This document shows positions 21,475-29,337 of a DNA stretch of 32,015 nucleotides, piece after piece. The DNA is from CAZKRU01 sp964555235. GTDB lineage: Bacteria; Verrucomicrobiota; Verrucomicrobiia; Methylacidiphilales; CAMAQI01. The stretch covers positions 1 to 32,015 of the forward strand of contig CAZKRU010000047.1 of assembly GCA_964555235.1 (NCBI GenBank). Reading direction: 5' to 3'. The notes below the pieces were generated by a model. The model was not told where the DNA came from and did not search any database. It was given only the letters and a program-made list of their open reading frames with translations. Position 1 is the stretch's first letter. Each line of letters begins with the position of its first letter. A program made the position numbers and the translations under genes.

Positions 21475-22662
21475 GTGTTGCCTGATCTTGTCACGATTGT
21501 CATTCCGACCTTCAATCAACTGCATCATACGCGCGCCTGCCTTGCGGCCCTTCAACAAACCTTGCCCCCTTCGCTTCGCGCACGTGTACACATCGTTGAC
21601 AATGCCTCTCAAGATGGAACCCCTGCCTACTTAGCCGAACAAGCGACCCAATGGCCGCTCTTGCGTTGGTGGGGATTGGAAAAAAATCTCGGATTCACGT
21701 ATGCGTCAAATTTCGGCGCTGAAAAAGCGGCTTCCGAATTTTTAGTCTTCCTCAACAACGATACCATTCCGCAACCCGGCTGGTTGGAAGCGTTGTTGGA
21801 ACCGATGGGACGATCGAAAATTGGAATCGTCGGGCCCAAACTTGTATTTCCAGAATCCGGTCTGATCAATCATGCCGGGTACGTTCTCAATCGAACCCTC
21901 GGTGGGTTTTACCCGATTTATCAAAACCTTCCACAAGACGCACCATGGGTCAATCGTCCTCGGGAATATCAAGCGCTCCTCGGCGCCTGCCTCTTAATGC
22001 GACGGTCCCTCTTTTTTGAAGTCGGGGCCTTTGATGAAATTGGATTAGAGGATATTGCTCTTTGCTTGAAGGTGCGGGAGAGGGGGCTTGGGGTCCTCTA
22101 CTATCCTAAAAGCGTCGTTCATCACGTCGGCTCTGCGACGATTAAAGGCGAACCGCTCGCTTTTCTCAAAATGGACAATCTCGCGTTTGGCGCACGCTGG
22201 CCCTTGTCGCAACTTCCCGAAGATGACCGTCAATTTTATCGCGAGGACGGGTACACCCTCGTTCGAACCACACCTCAAGGTGTTGAGCTGCGCGAAGATA
22301 TTTCCGAATCCATGAAACTGACGGAATCCGCGCGACACCTGCGAGAAAACGGGAAAACCGATGAGGCGATTCAGAACATCCGTCGCGCGATCGACCTCTA
22401 TCCCCACAACGAAATCGCCCAAGTCACCGCGCTCGAACTTTTTGTGAGTGCCGGAATGTTGGAAGAGGCGCGAGATGTCGGACTTAAATTTCTAACCCTT
22501 CAGCCGTGGAATTTCTCGTTCTATGCCTCGACTCTCAATCTCTGTCTAGCAACCGATGCTGCTGCGGGTTTTGACCGACTTCGACAACAAGCCTTGGAAT
22601 ATCCCGATCTCCCCAGCGAAATTCAATCCTTGGTGGCGCCAGACCTCCGGGCTGGCCAGTAA
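21475..22662 (+). CDS. Family 2 glycosyltransferase with TPR-like tail
   Basis: A 395-residue cytoplasmic glycosyltransferase of the GT2/WbbL (rhamnosyltransferase-like) type. LVTIVIPTFNQ, HIVDNASQDGT, LGFTYASNFGAEKA and FLVFLNNDTIPQPGWLEAL (the NND takes the DxD position) form the nucleotide-sugar site. GACLLMRRSLFFEVGAFDE is the acceptor-side signature. Residues about 285-385 are helical and TPR-like (ARHLRENGKTDEAIQNIRRA; LFVSAGMLEEARDVGLKFL). It probably builds a surface polysaccharide and starts with GTG. The last ten codons (LVAPDLRAGQ) and the stop lie inside a REP pair. The nearby methyltransferase may share the pathway. Confidence 0.85.
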   Translation: MLPDLVTIVIPTFNQLHHTRACLAALQQTLPPSLRARVHIVDNASQDGTPAYLAEQATQWPLLRWWGLEKNLGFTYASNFGAEKAASEFLVFLNNDTIPQPGWLEALLEPMGRSKIGIVGPKLVFPESGLINHAGYVLNRTLGGFYPIYQNLPQDAPWVNRPREYQALLGACLLMRRSLFFEVGAFDEIGLEDIALCLKVRERGLGVLYYPKSVVHHVGSATIKGEPLAFLKMDNLAFGARWPLSQLPEDDRQFYREDGYTLVRTTPQGVELREDISESMKLTESARHLRENGKTDEAIQNIRRAIDLYPHNEIAQVTALELFVSAGMLEEARDVGLKFLTLQPWNFSFYASTLNLCLATDAAAGFDRLRQQALEYPDLPSEIQSLVAPDLRAGQ

Positions 22663-22700
22663 TCCAAAACAAGGCCCATCGAGGCCGATCGGCCCCACCA
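22631..22700. repeat. REP pair R7 (TGGTGG variant), overlapping the glycosyltransferase end
   Basis: The left unit TGGTGGCGCCAGACCTCCGG folds with a GCCAG/CTGGC stem and the CCTCCGG loop. The right unit ends GGCCCCACCA, minus strand TGGTGGGGCCGATCGGCC. Both have GTGG in place of GTAG. It joins two convergent genes and encodes the glycosyltransferase C-terminus. Confidence 0.7.
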
Positions 22701-22704
22701 ACCG

Positions 22705-23520
22705 CTACGAAGAGGCCTTATTCCACTCTTTTCGGCGGATCTTCGATTCCAAATCCTCGAGCTTTCCCTCGAGAAATTTAATTCGATCTTGGAATTTGAA
22801 ATGCGCGTGGAGGAGCTCCCGTCCAATTAAGCGCTCTTTCATCAAGAGATAGTAATGGTGTAAATCCTGGCGTTCTTCTGCAGTTCCTTGAAAAAGGGTT
22901 TTCAGAAATTCGTTTTCCGGCGCGATGGATTTTCCATTGTAAAGAACTCCCAAGCCAAATTCATTTTCCATTTCAAAATGCAGTCGATCCTGCTTGAGTT
23001 CATTCCAAAAACGCTTCACTCCAAACTTTTGCTCCTCATTGACGACTTTCACGTCGTGAAAAAGAATCACTCCCGAAGGAGAGACTTTCGGAGCCCAACG
23101 CTCGTAATCCTCCCGAACGGCTTCGTAGGTGTGAAATCCGTCGATATGCAACAGATCTATCGATCCATCCGGAAACGAATCCAAGGCTTGTTCAAATCGC
23201 ATCCGCATTACTTTGGTGATATCGGCAAAATGTGCACTGCATTGTTCCATGAACTGCTGATAGGTCTCCTCCTCAAGCTTCCCCGCCTGTGAATCTCCCT
23301 CCCACGTATCCACTGCATGACAAATCGTCGAGCACCCGGCGGCCTTGACGGCTTGGCAAAAGACAAAAAAGGAGCCTCCCCAAAAAACGCCGAGCTCTAC
23401 AACCGTTTTGGGACGAAGCGCGTGAATGAGATCGTATCCGAATGCATAATTTTCCAACCACGAGGAGGGAACCCGGACCAATGGCGCAAAATGAATCGAC
23501 GGGAGCCGCAGGCAGTTCAT
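22705..23520 (-). CDS. Class I SAM-dependent methyltransferase with coiled-coil tail
   Basis: A 271-residue methyltransferase of the Methyltransf_24/cephalosporin-hydroxylase-like group. KTVVELGVFWGGSFFVFCQA is the SAM-binding glycine loop, HAVDTWEGDSQAG contains the acidic ribose ligand, and DLLHIDGFHTYEAVREDYERW and GVILFHDV are characteristic of this group. Such enzymes are common in O-antigen and capsule clusters, which fits the convergent glycosyltransferase. The last 35 residues (FQDRIKFLEGKLEDLESKIR) form a predicted coiled coil. I start at ATG 23520. An in-frame start at 23607 would add 29 residues, the first of which are translated from REP R6, so it is rejected. Confidence 0.82.
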   Translation of the reverse strand: MNCLRLPSIHFAPLVRVPSSWLENYAFGYDLIHALRPKTVVELGVFWGGSFFVFCQAVKAAGCSTICHAVDTWEGDSQAGKLEEETYQQFMEQCSAHFADITKVMRMRFEQALDSFPDGSIDLLHIDGFHTYEAVREDYERWAPKVSPSGVILFHDVKVVNEEQKFGVKRFWNELKQDRLHFEMENEFGLGVLYNGKSIAPENEFLKTLFQGTAEERQDLHHYYLLMKERLIGRELLHAHFKFQDRIKFLEGKLEDLESKIRRKEWNKASS

Positions 23521-23571
23521 TCCGTTACGCTGCCGGTGGGAGGGGGGAATTTCAATCTGAATTCTTGCTTG

Positions 23572-23638
23572 TGGTAGGGACGCATCTCCGAGGCGTCCGC
23601 ACTCCAAGCCCGGACCGCTCGGAGATCGGTCCCTACCA
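23572..23638. repeat. REP pair R6
   Basis: The left unit TGGTAGGGACGCATCTCCGA has a perfect GGACGC/GCGTCC stem. The inverted right unit ends CGGTCCCTACCA. It starts immediately after the stop of the LplT-Aas fusion and lies just upstream of the methyltransferase start. Confidence 0.88.
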
Positions 23639-26600
23639 TTAGCACCGACCTGCCACTTCCTGATTTACCCATTCCCCAAGCGTCACGTAGTCAGGTTTTC
23701 CAGAGCCGAGGACTGGGATTGTTTTTGTCAGAAGGGTTCTGGGAACAAAAAGCTCGGGGAGGCCGCGCTCGGTTGCTTTCGCCAACAAAGCCTCTCGCAG
23801 TGGTGCTGGATTTTCCGTCACTAAAATCACTTCCTCGCCCTTACTGACATGCGGAACGGCAAACGCCGCATGAAGCATTCCCGGCCAAGTTTCAGAAGCC
23901 AATTCTTCCACGGCAGTCAGCGAAACCATCTCGCCCGCTACTTTGGCAAACCGCTTGGCGCGGCCCAAAATCTTCACGTAGCCCTCTTCGGAAACCTCAA
24001 CGATATCTCCGGTATCATACCATCCATCCACGACGGGAACCAATTCGCCCGGCTTCTCGGGAAGATAATAGCCGAGCATGATATTCGGTCCCTTCACCCA
24101 GAGTCGGCCTCCAACGGGGATTCCGGGAATTGTCTCCAGACGATATTCAATTCCCGGCAAAAACTTTCCGACGGTTCCCGCCCGATTAAAAATAGGCGTA
24201 TTGCTACAGAGCGCTGGAGCACATTCTGTTGACCCGTAGCCTTCCAAAATTCGGATGCCAAATTCCTCGAACCAAATTTTCTTCGTCGGCTCTTTCACTC
24301 GCTCCGCACCGGCAAAGACGTAGCGAACGGAATGAAAATCGTACGGATGCGCTTTTTTAGAGTAACCGGTGAGAAACGTATTCGTTCCAAAAAAGATCGT
24401 CGAATCCGTTTGGTAAACCAACTCCGGAATCACTCCATAATGAAGCGGTGACGGATACATAAAGAGAGGCACGCCATGAAGAATCGGGACAAGCGTTCCT
24501 CCAGTTAACCCAAAGGAATGAAAAATCGGAAGACAGTTGAAAACGCGATCTCGTCGATGAAAATCAACGCGAGAGGTGAGCTGCCGGTAGTTCGCCAATA
24601 AATTGCGATGTGAAAGAACCACGGCCTTTGGCGCTCCACTGGATCCCGAAGTGAAAAGAATCATCGCCGGGCGTTCTCCACGCGTTTGATCGGCGTTGGT
24701 CGTTTCACTCCGATTCCGCTCCCACAAAAAGATCACTCGAGGAAAACACTGACCCAGAAAATAGCGAATGGCGTTCGGGATCGAATGTTTTTGGAGGGTT
24801 TCGATTTTGCAAACGTGAATCCCCGCCTCTTCCAATGCAGCGATCTCTTTGTGAAGCTTCGCTTTTTGAACAAATTGTTCGGAGGTCCAAACCGTTCGGA
24901 TTTTCGCCGTCGTACAGGCACTGATCAAATTTTTGGCCCCAGTCGAAAAATTAAGCAAGGCCGGCACGCGGTTTCCCGCAATCACTCCAAACAATGCCGC
25001 GACGGCCCCCGAGCTGTTCGGTAAAAGGATCCCCACCGATTCTCCCGGTAGACTTCCTGCCGTCATCGCTTTCGCCAAAACCACCGCCTTCGCGACCAAA
25101 GTTCGATAACTCCACGGGATGAACGTCGGATCTTCAATGATCTCAAATTCTGCCCCATGCCGATCTCGTGCATCGAGAAGCGCTTCAAAGAGCGTTTGAT
25201 TTTTGTCATCTGAGCGAACTGCCATCTCCGTCAGCACTTCGTAAACCCGATTCACTGCGGCGATTCTCGCCTGGCGCGCAGAGCCTTCCGGCTTTTCAAT
25301 CCTCACGGGCGGCAGCACTGTCATCGTCAACTTCGGAAATAACTCTAGCTTTCGCTTTCCTTCCAAATGCGAAAACCGACTGAAATGGACTCCGTCCAAT
25401 TGCACCGGGACCAGATCGGCCTCGGCTTTCATAACGATCAACCCCGGTCCCTGATAAACCTTCATGATCGTTCCGGTCGTCGTTAACCGTCCCTCTGGAA
25501 AAATCACAATGGGAACATTTTCTCGTACCAGCTTGGTGAGCGATTTGATCGCCATCGGATTGCTCGGATCCAACGGATAAACGCGGACCATCCACAAAAA
25601 GGGTCGGAGCCACCAAGCTTTTGCAATTTGCGTATCAATTGCGAAGGTCGGAAGCTCGGGAAGAAAGGCGCTGAGCAAAAGTGCATCCAAATATGAGACG
25701 TGATTCGCCACAATGACCTTCCGCTGACGCGCCTCCGCGTAATGTTCGATTCCGCGGACTTCGACCCGAAAAAGAATTCGCATCACGCCGCGAACAAAGG
25801 TGTGAAAGGCCGCTTCGGGAATGATCCGAATGATGTAGGCCGAGACAATGGCATTCAATCCGGCCACAACGATCAATATGGAATAGCCGCCATATTTCGT
25901 CAGCGCCATCAACGCCGCCAAACCACTTCCTGCGGCCATAAAAAAGGCATTGAGCACATTATTCGCCGCGATATTTCGCGCACGATGCGACGGCTCCGAC
26001 CAGGCTTGAAGAATCGTGTAGAGGGGAACGCTAAAGATTCCGCCGCAGACTCCGATTCCAAATAAACATCCACAGGTCACCAGTCCTCGCAAGGAAGTGA
26101 TCTCGAACGGAATCGTATCCGGGAGGGCTTGAGCAAAGACGAAGAGAACCGTTAACAGCGAAATTCCGAGCCCGGCGAGCGGTGCGAACTTTGCATTGAT
26201 CTCCCCTTTCTGCAATCTCGCACAAATCAGGGATCCGGCTCCAATTCCGATACTGAACAGAATGAGAAATTGCGTTGCGGTCATGCTCTCCGCATTCAAC
26301 ACATTCGCCACGTACGGAGGAATGAAGGAAAGCCAGATGGCTCCGACGGCCCAGAACCATGAAATTCCGAGCATCGAGCGCCAGACTCCGGTTTGCGTCC
26401 GAGCCGAAGCTAAAAGCGTCAATGTCGATTGAAGCGGGTGCAATGAAACCGAGAAAGGGCTTCCCGACGGAGCGGATTCCGGAATCGAGTAACTCACCAG
26501 CCACCCGATCACGGACATCCCAATCAATGCAGCCGGAACCCACCCATGCATTTCCATCGCTCCACCGACTTTCGTCAACGCCAGGCCTCCAAGTCCGGTT

Positions 26601-27070
26601 CCCGCAAGAATCGCCATAAAGGTCGCCGCTTCAAAAATCGCCGCGCCATCCATCAGCTCTTTTTCTTGAAGATGACTTGGCAAAATTCCGTATTTCAATG
26701 GTCCAAAAAAAGTGATTTGCGCTCCCGCCAAGAAAACCGTGACAAACAAGAGAATGGGCCATTCGTTCATCAGCCCAATCGACGCCAAAATCATGATCCC
26801 AATTTCGGCGAGCTTACTCCAGCGGATCAGTCGCGATTTTTCATACGCATCAGCGACTTGCCCTGCAATGGCCGAGAAAAGAATCATCGGCGCAATCATC
26901 AGCCCCGTGATCAGATTCACCGCCGTCGATGTTTCCCAACCGAGCTCCTTCGCCGTCTTAAAGGTGACGAGCATCACAAAGGCGTTTTTAAAAAGATGAT
27001 CGGTAACGGCCCCGAGAAACTGTGTCACGAAGAGGGGCAGGAATCGACGTGTTGTAAAAAGATGGCGCAT
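23639..27070 (-). CDS. LplT-Aas fusion: lysophospholipid flippase, acyltransferase and acyl-ACP synthetase
   Basis: An 1143-residue inner-membrane protein with three parts. Residues 1 to about 415 form an MFS transporter with about 12 helices, like LplT, which flips lysophospholipids inward (FLPLFVTQFLGAVTDHLFKN at the start). About 440-620 is a PlsC-type acyltransferase with NHVSYLD (456-462) and FPEGR (524-528). About 640-1130 is an AMP-forming ligase with LFTSGSSGAPKA, EGYGSTECAPAL and DGWYDTGDI. In E. coli these functions are split between LplT and the bifunctional Aas. The fused protein can import, re-acylate and so repair lysophosphatidylethanolamine using free fatty acid, ATP and ACP. 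GGAGG lies 8 bases before the ATG. REP R6 follows its stop directly. Confidence 0.93.
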   Translation of the reverse strand: MRHLFTTRRFLPLFVTQFLGAVTDHLFKNAFVMLVTFKTAKELGWETSTAVNLITGLMIAPMILFSAIAGQVADAYEKSRLIRWSKLAEIGIMILASIGLMNEWPILLFVTVFLAGAQITFFGPLKYGILPSHLQEKELMDGAAIFEAATFMAILAGTGLGGLALTKVGGAMEMHGWVPAALIGMSVIGWLVSYSIPESAPSGSPFSVSLHPLQSTLTLLASARTQTGVWRSMLGISWFWAVGAIWLSFIPPYVANVLNAESMTATQFLILFSIGIGAGSLICARLQKGEINAKFAPLAGLGISLLTVLFVFAQALPDTIPFEITSLRGLVTCGCLFGIGVCGGIFSVPLYTILQAWSEPSHRARNIAANNVLNAFFMAAGSGLAALMALTKYGGYSILIVVAGLNAIVSAYIIRIIPEAAFHTFVRGVMRILFRVEVRGIEHYAEARQRKVIVANHVSYLDALLLSAFLPELPTFAIDTQIAKAWWLRPFLWMVRVYPLDPSNPMAIKSLTKLVRENVPIVIFPEGRLTTTGTIMKVYQGPGLIVMKAEADLVPVQLDGVHFSRFSHLEGKRKLELFPKLTMTVLPPVRIEKPEGSARQARIAAVNRVYEVLTEMAVRSDDKNQTLFEALLDARDRHGAEFEIIEDPTFIPWSYRTLVAKAVVLAKAMTAGSLPGESVGILLPNSSGAVAALFGVIAGNRVPALLNFSTGAKNLISACTTAKIRTVWTSEQFVQKAKLHKEIAALEEAGIHVCKIETLQKHSIPNAIRYFLGQCFPRVIFLWERNRSETTNADQTRGERPAMILFTSGSSGAPKAVVLSHRNLLANYRQLTSRVDFHRRDRVFNCLPIFHSFGLTGGTLVPILHGVPLFMYPSPLHYGVIPELVYQTDSTIFFGTNTFLTGYSKKAHPYDFHSVRYVFAGAERVKEPTKKIWFEEFGIRILEGYGSTECAPALCSNTPIFNRAGTVGKFLPGIEYRLETIPGIPVGGRLWVKGPNIMLGYYLPEKPGELVPVVDGWYDTGDIVEVSEEGYVKILGRAKRFAKVAGEMVSLTAVEELASETWPGMLHAAFAVPHVSKGEEVILVTENPAPLREALLAKATERGLPELFVPRTLLTKTIPVLGSGKPDYVTLGEWVNQEVAGRC

Positions 27071-27128
27071 CGTAAGACCTCCAAAAACGACGTTGGAGAA
27101 CGAAATGCGTAAAAGCGATCTTAAACCA

Positions 27129-27433
27129 TTAACGCGATGCGACGGCTTCTGCCTCTAAACGCATCTTTTCAATATTGGGCCAATGGATGGCGAGAACCCC
27201 TATTTTGTTAGGGGGCAGTCCATCGGGAGCATACGTCAGGAACGTTTTTGAATCCTCATCGGAAAGCTTTTTCCAGTTCGGATACTCCGTCACGCTGGTT
27301 CCATAAGTGACAATGACTTGGGATTTTCCTGCTTTGAGATTTCGAAAGAAATTCACCGGAAGGGCGGGATCCGCTGCATGGGCAAAACTGCTGATCAGAG
27401 TAAGAAGGATCAGAAAAAGAACGCTTGGCCCAC
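27129..27433 (-). pseudogene. Decayed SGNH/GDSL hydrolase remnant
   Basis: The only good open stretch (27129-27356) encodes 75 residues. NLKAGKSQVIVTYGTSVTE, matching the nucleophile block of SGNH hydrolases, is joined directly to YPNWKKLSDED and YAPDGLPPN, which resemble the C-terminal catalytic block DGLHPN. The central 100 or more residues are missing, and the catalytic His is replaced by Pro. Upstream, LFLILLTLISSFAHA is a clear Sec signal, but it has no start codon in frame. A GTG at 27433 would reach it only with a one-base frameshift in a T-run. Two or three independent defects argue for a pseudogene. It starts 6 bases after the GrpB stop. The family assignment is from motif memory. 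Confidence 0.65.
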
Positions 27434-27438
27434 AACAG

Positions 27439-27930
27439 CTATTGGCTCAAGGCCTTGGTAATAAAAGGGCTCTTCGCTAAAGCATAGTCCGCACTATCCA
27501 CGTCACGTCCGATTGCCGCGTCTCGCTTAATCCTCTCATATTCCAATCTCGCGTTTGGATGATTTTTAAGAAAGTCCCGTAACGCCACTTGCCGCACGGC
27601 CACTTCGCCTCCTTCCGAAACCCAATGGACGTGAAAGGCTCTTGGCGTCCCTTTGCGAAACCAATATCGCCCTGCAACACTCCCTTCACCCATATTCTCG
27701 TACTCCAATCCTTTCATCACCTGGTTCATCGATTCCGTCGGTGGATAAATCGTGCTCTCGAGTGCAATATCAATAATCGGTTTTGCCGCAAGACCAGGAA
27801 CTGCGGTACTTCCAACATGATGGATTCGAATGCAAATACTCCCCAATGCCGTTTTCAGTCGCTCGGCTTCGATTTGAAATCGTCGAGGCCAATCCTTGTT
27901 GTAATCTGTGCGAACTATCATCTCAGGCAT
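27439..27930 (-). CDS. GrpB family protein (nucleotidyltransferase-like)
   Basis: A 163-residue protein of the GrpB/UPF0157 family, which has a nucleotidyltransferase-like fold and usually no assigned function. The hallmark is RIHHVGSTAVPGLAAKPIID, followed by IALE and, further on, GRYWFRKGTPRAFHVHWV and VALRDFLKNHPNARLEYERI. Length is typical for the single-domain form; in some bacteria it is fused to dephospho-CoA kinase, but not here. The start is ATG 27930, with an ATG three codons in as alternative. It is divergent from the cytochrome b562-like gene across a gap with a 16-bp palindrome, and upstream of the decayed SGNH gene. Confidence 0.88.
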   Translation of the reverse strand: MPEMIVRTDYNKDWPRRFQIEAERLKTALGSICIRIHHVGSTAVPGLAAKPIIDIALESTIYPPTESMNQVMKGLEYENMGEGSVAGRYWFRKGTPRAFHVHWVSEGGEVAVRQVALRDFLKNHPNARLEYERIKRDAAIGRDVDSADYALAKSPFITKALSQ

Positions 27931-27982
27931 ATTCGTGTAACCCTAAAATCCCTCGAAAGAATTGGAAGCAGAAACCACTGTC

Positions 27983-28031
27983 GTCTAAAATAGAAATCAT
28001 CTTCATAGGTAAAACGATTTCTATTTTGGAC
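27983..28031. repeat. Long inverted repeat between grpB and the cytochrome gene
   Basis: The 16-bp arms GTCTAAAATAGAAATC (27983-27998) and GATTTCTATTTTGGAC (28016-28031) match at 15 of 16 positions around a 17-base spacer. The right arm and its flank recur at 38-58 with one mismatch. It could be a dispersed element or a shared operator for the divergent genes. Confidence 0.65.
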
Positions 28032-28087
28032 ACGAATGAGCAGAAACGGGGCTTGAATCTTTCCGATCACTCTGTCATTTTTACCCT

Positions 28088-28525
28088 ATGAAAACCCCAT
28101 TTTTAAGTTGCCGCTTCTGGAATCTCCTTATCCTCTCCCTCTTTTTAGGCGCATCGCTCCATGCCGAATCTCCGCTAGAAACTCAGATGAAGCAGATGAA
28201 AAGCGCCTTCAAAGAACTCGGTAAATCCCTTCAGCAGCCGGTCGATGCCGACAAGGATAAATACCTCGCCCTCACCGCCAAATTACGCGAAGCTACCGTT
28301 AAATCCCGCGAACTCTCCCCCGAAAAAACCGATGAGATTCCCGCCGATCAGAAAGCCGCGTTCCTGAAGAACTTTCAGAAGAAGATCGATGAGACCGTCG
28401 CAACGATCGACCTTCTGTCTCAAGCCATCAAAGCATCCAACTGGCCCGAAGCCCAAAAGCAATATGCGTCCCTCAAAGGTGCGCAAAAAGAAGGCCATAA
28501 GGAATTTCAAAGCGAAAAGTCTTAG
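28088..28525 (+). CDS. Cytochrome b562-like periplasmic protein
   Basis: A 145-residue protein with a Sec signal (hydrophobic core about 11-22, cleavage near LHA-ES, residue 26). The mature 119 residues are predicted as four amphipathic helices, like soluble cytochrome b562. Met34 (PLETQMKQM), just after the signal, corresponds to the axial Met7 of the E. coli protein. His137 (GAQKEGHKEF), near the C-terminus, corresponds to His102, so both heme ligands appear present. LREATVKSRELSPEK and WPEAQKQYASLKGAQ match the family pattern. The assignment is by motif and fold only; an apo four-helix protein cannot be excluded. Its stop is within 4 bases of that of the VapC gene. Confidence 0.68.
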   Translation: MKTPFLSCRFWNLLILSLFLGASLHAESPLETQMKQMKSAFKELGKSLQQPVDADKDKYLALTAKLREATVKSRELSPEKTDEIPADQKAAFLKNFQKKIDETVATIDLLSQAIKASNWPEAQKQYASLKGAQKEGHKEFQSEKS

Positions 28526-28959
28526 CGTCCAATCACGTCGAGCGCCTTGAGTCCGAAGGATGAGGCTGCGACAATGAGATGCCGATCATGACTGTAGATT
28601 TCCTTGAACCCATGGTATTGAGCAGAAAAAAGGTGAAGCACGTCGCCTGTGCGGAGAAAAAGGGTGGAAGGAATTTTTTGAAGGGCCACATGAAACTCGC
28701 TCATGAAATCGTTATCCATCGGGAGCCATTGCCAGACGCCGTCCGTTTCGTCTTGGGCAAATAAGGAAAAGATAGTTTTTTCGGTTTGGGCCGTAATTCT
28801 CGCTTCTCGGCGGTGTCGTTTGATTCCGGAAATGAATTCCCCTTTTCCCCAGAGACTGGAATATTTTTCGACCGGTTGCGCTGCCAAAGCCCTGACTTTT
28901 TCGGCATCCGGCTCGTTCAAGTAGCATTTGAGAATGTAGTTGGAATCGAAGTAGATCAC
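28522..28959 (-). CDS. PIN-domain toxin (VapC-like)
   Basis: A 145-residue PIN-domain ribonuclease. The acidic metal site is complete: Asp5 (MIYFDSNYIL), Glu41 (GEFISGI), Asp106 (LRTGDVLHL) and Asp125 (YSHDRHLIVAA). VapC toxins cleave tRNA or rRNA and arrest growth until neutralised by the antitoxin. It starts with GTG, overlapping the antitoxin stop as GTGA, which is usual for coupled toxin-antitoxin genes. The last four bases overlap the end of the convergent cytochrome gene. No second copy is visible. The RNA target cannot be predicted. Confidence 0.9.
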   Translation of the reverse strand: MIYFDSNYILKCYLNEPDAEKVRALAAQPVEKYSSLWGKGEFISGIKRHRREARITAQTEKTIFSLFAQDETDGVWQWLPMDNDFMSEFHVALQKIPSTLFLRTGDVLHLFSAQYHGFKEIYSHDRHLIVAASSFGLKALDVIGR

Positions 28960-29192
28960 GCGCGATCTCGATCATCTGAAATCACGCGCGTCGAATCTTC
29001 CGTGAGCCGTGGGAAGCGACGAATCAATGCTTCTCGTTCGGGAAGGGGGGCGATTTTTTGAGAAATGCGGGACGCCTTCTGCAAGATCGCCGCGGGACGC
29101 CCCCGATCCAAAATGAGAAGTGGGTATTTAGCCGATTCTCTGACGTATTTGCCCGTAAGCTCGTGAAGCTGTCGGATGTTGATCGTCTTCAT
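28956..29192 (-). CDS. Phd/YefM-type antitoxin
   Basis: A 78-residue antitoxin preceding the PIN toxin. MKTINIRQLHELTGKYVRES and PLLILDRGRPAAIL form the Phd/YefM-like N-terminal DNA-binding fold. The charged C-terminal part (PEREALIRRFPRLTEDSTRV) would bind and block the toxin. ATG 29192 fits the family; an in-frame ATG at 29210 would add MCHIGH. Both start codons lie in the arms of a perfect 11-bp inverted repeat, the probable operator for autoregulation. The four-base GTGA overlap with the toxin supports cotranslation. Confidence 0.87.
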   Translation of the reverse strand: MKTINIRQLHELTGKYVRESAKYPLLILDRGRPAAILQKASRISQKIAPLPEREALIRRFPRLTEDSTRVISDDRDRA

Positions 29193-29214
29193 GTGTCCAA
29201 TGTGACACATGAAG
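29187..29214. promoter_or_regulatory. Operator palindrome over the antitoxin start
   Basis: CTTCATGTGTC, a CAATGT spacer and GACACATGAAG form perfect 11-bp arms. The repeat covers both possible ATG codons of the antitoxin. It is a likely binding site for the antitoxin-toxin complex; as RNA it would also hide the start codons. Confidence 0.75.
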
Positions 29215-29337
29215 GGTGCTTTGTCAAAGGGTTCCCCTCTCGTTCATGTGCAGGGAGGGAGGGTTATGCACCCCGCGCATCACCGTGCATCCTTCCCGGC
29301 ATTAGTCTCCTCCACGTAAATGCATTAGGGTCTTGTC

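Noticed and set aside
20286..21515. A 409-codon open frame on the minus strand opposite glutamine synthetase
   Set aside because: It is entirely antisense to an unmistakable GSII gene and crosses its terminator; no motif recognised.
23521..23607. N-terminal extension of the methyltransferase
   Set aside because: Its first codons are translated REP R6 sequence.
10204..23640. A CRISPR array as explanation for the repeated intergenic sequences
   Set aside because: Repeats are dispersed inverted pairs, not regularly spaced direct repeats, and there are no cas genes.
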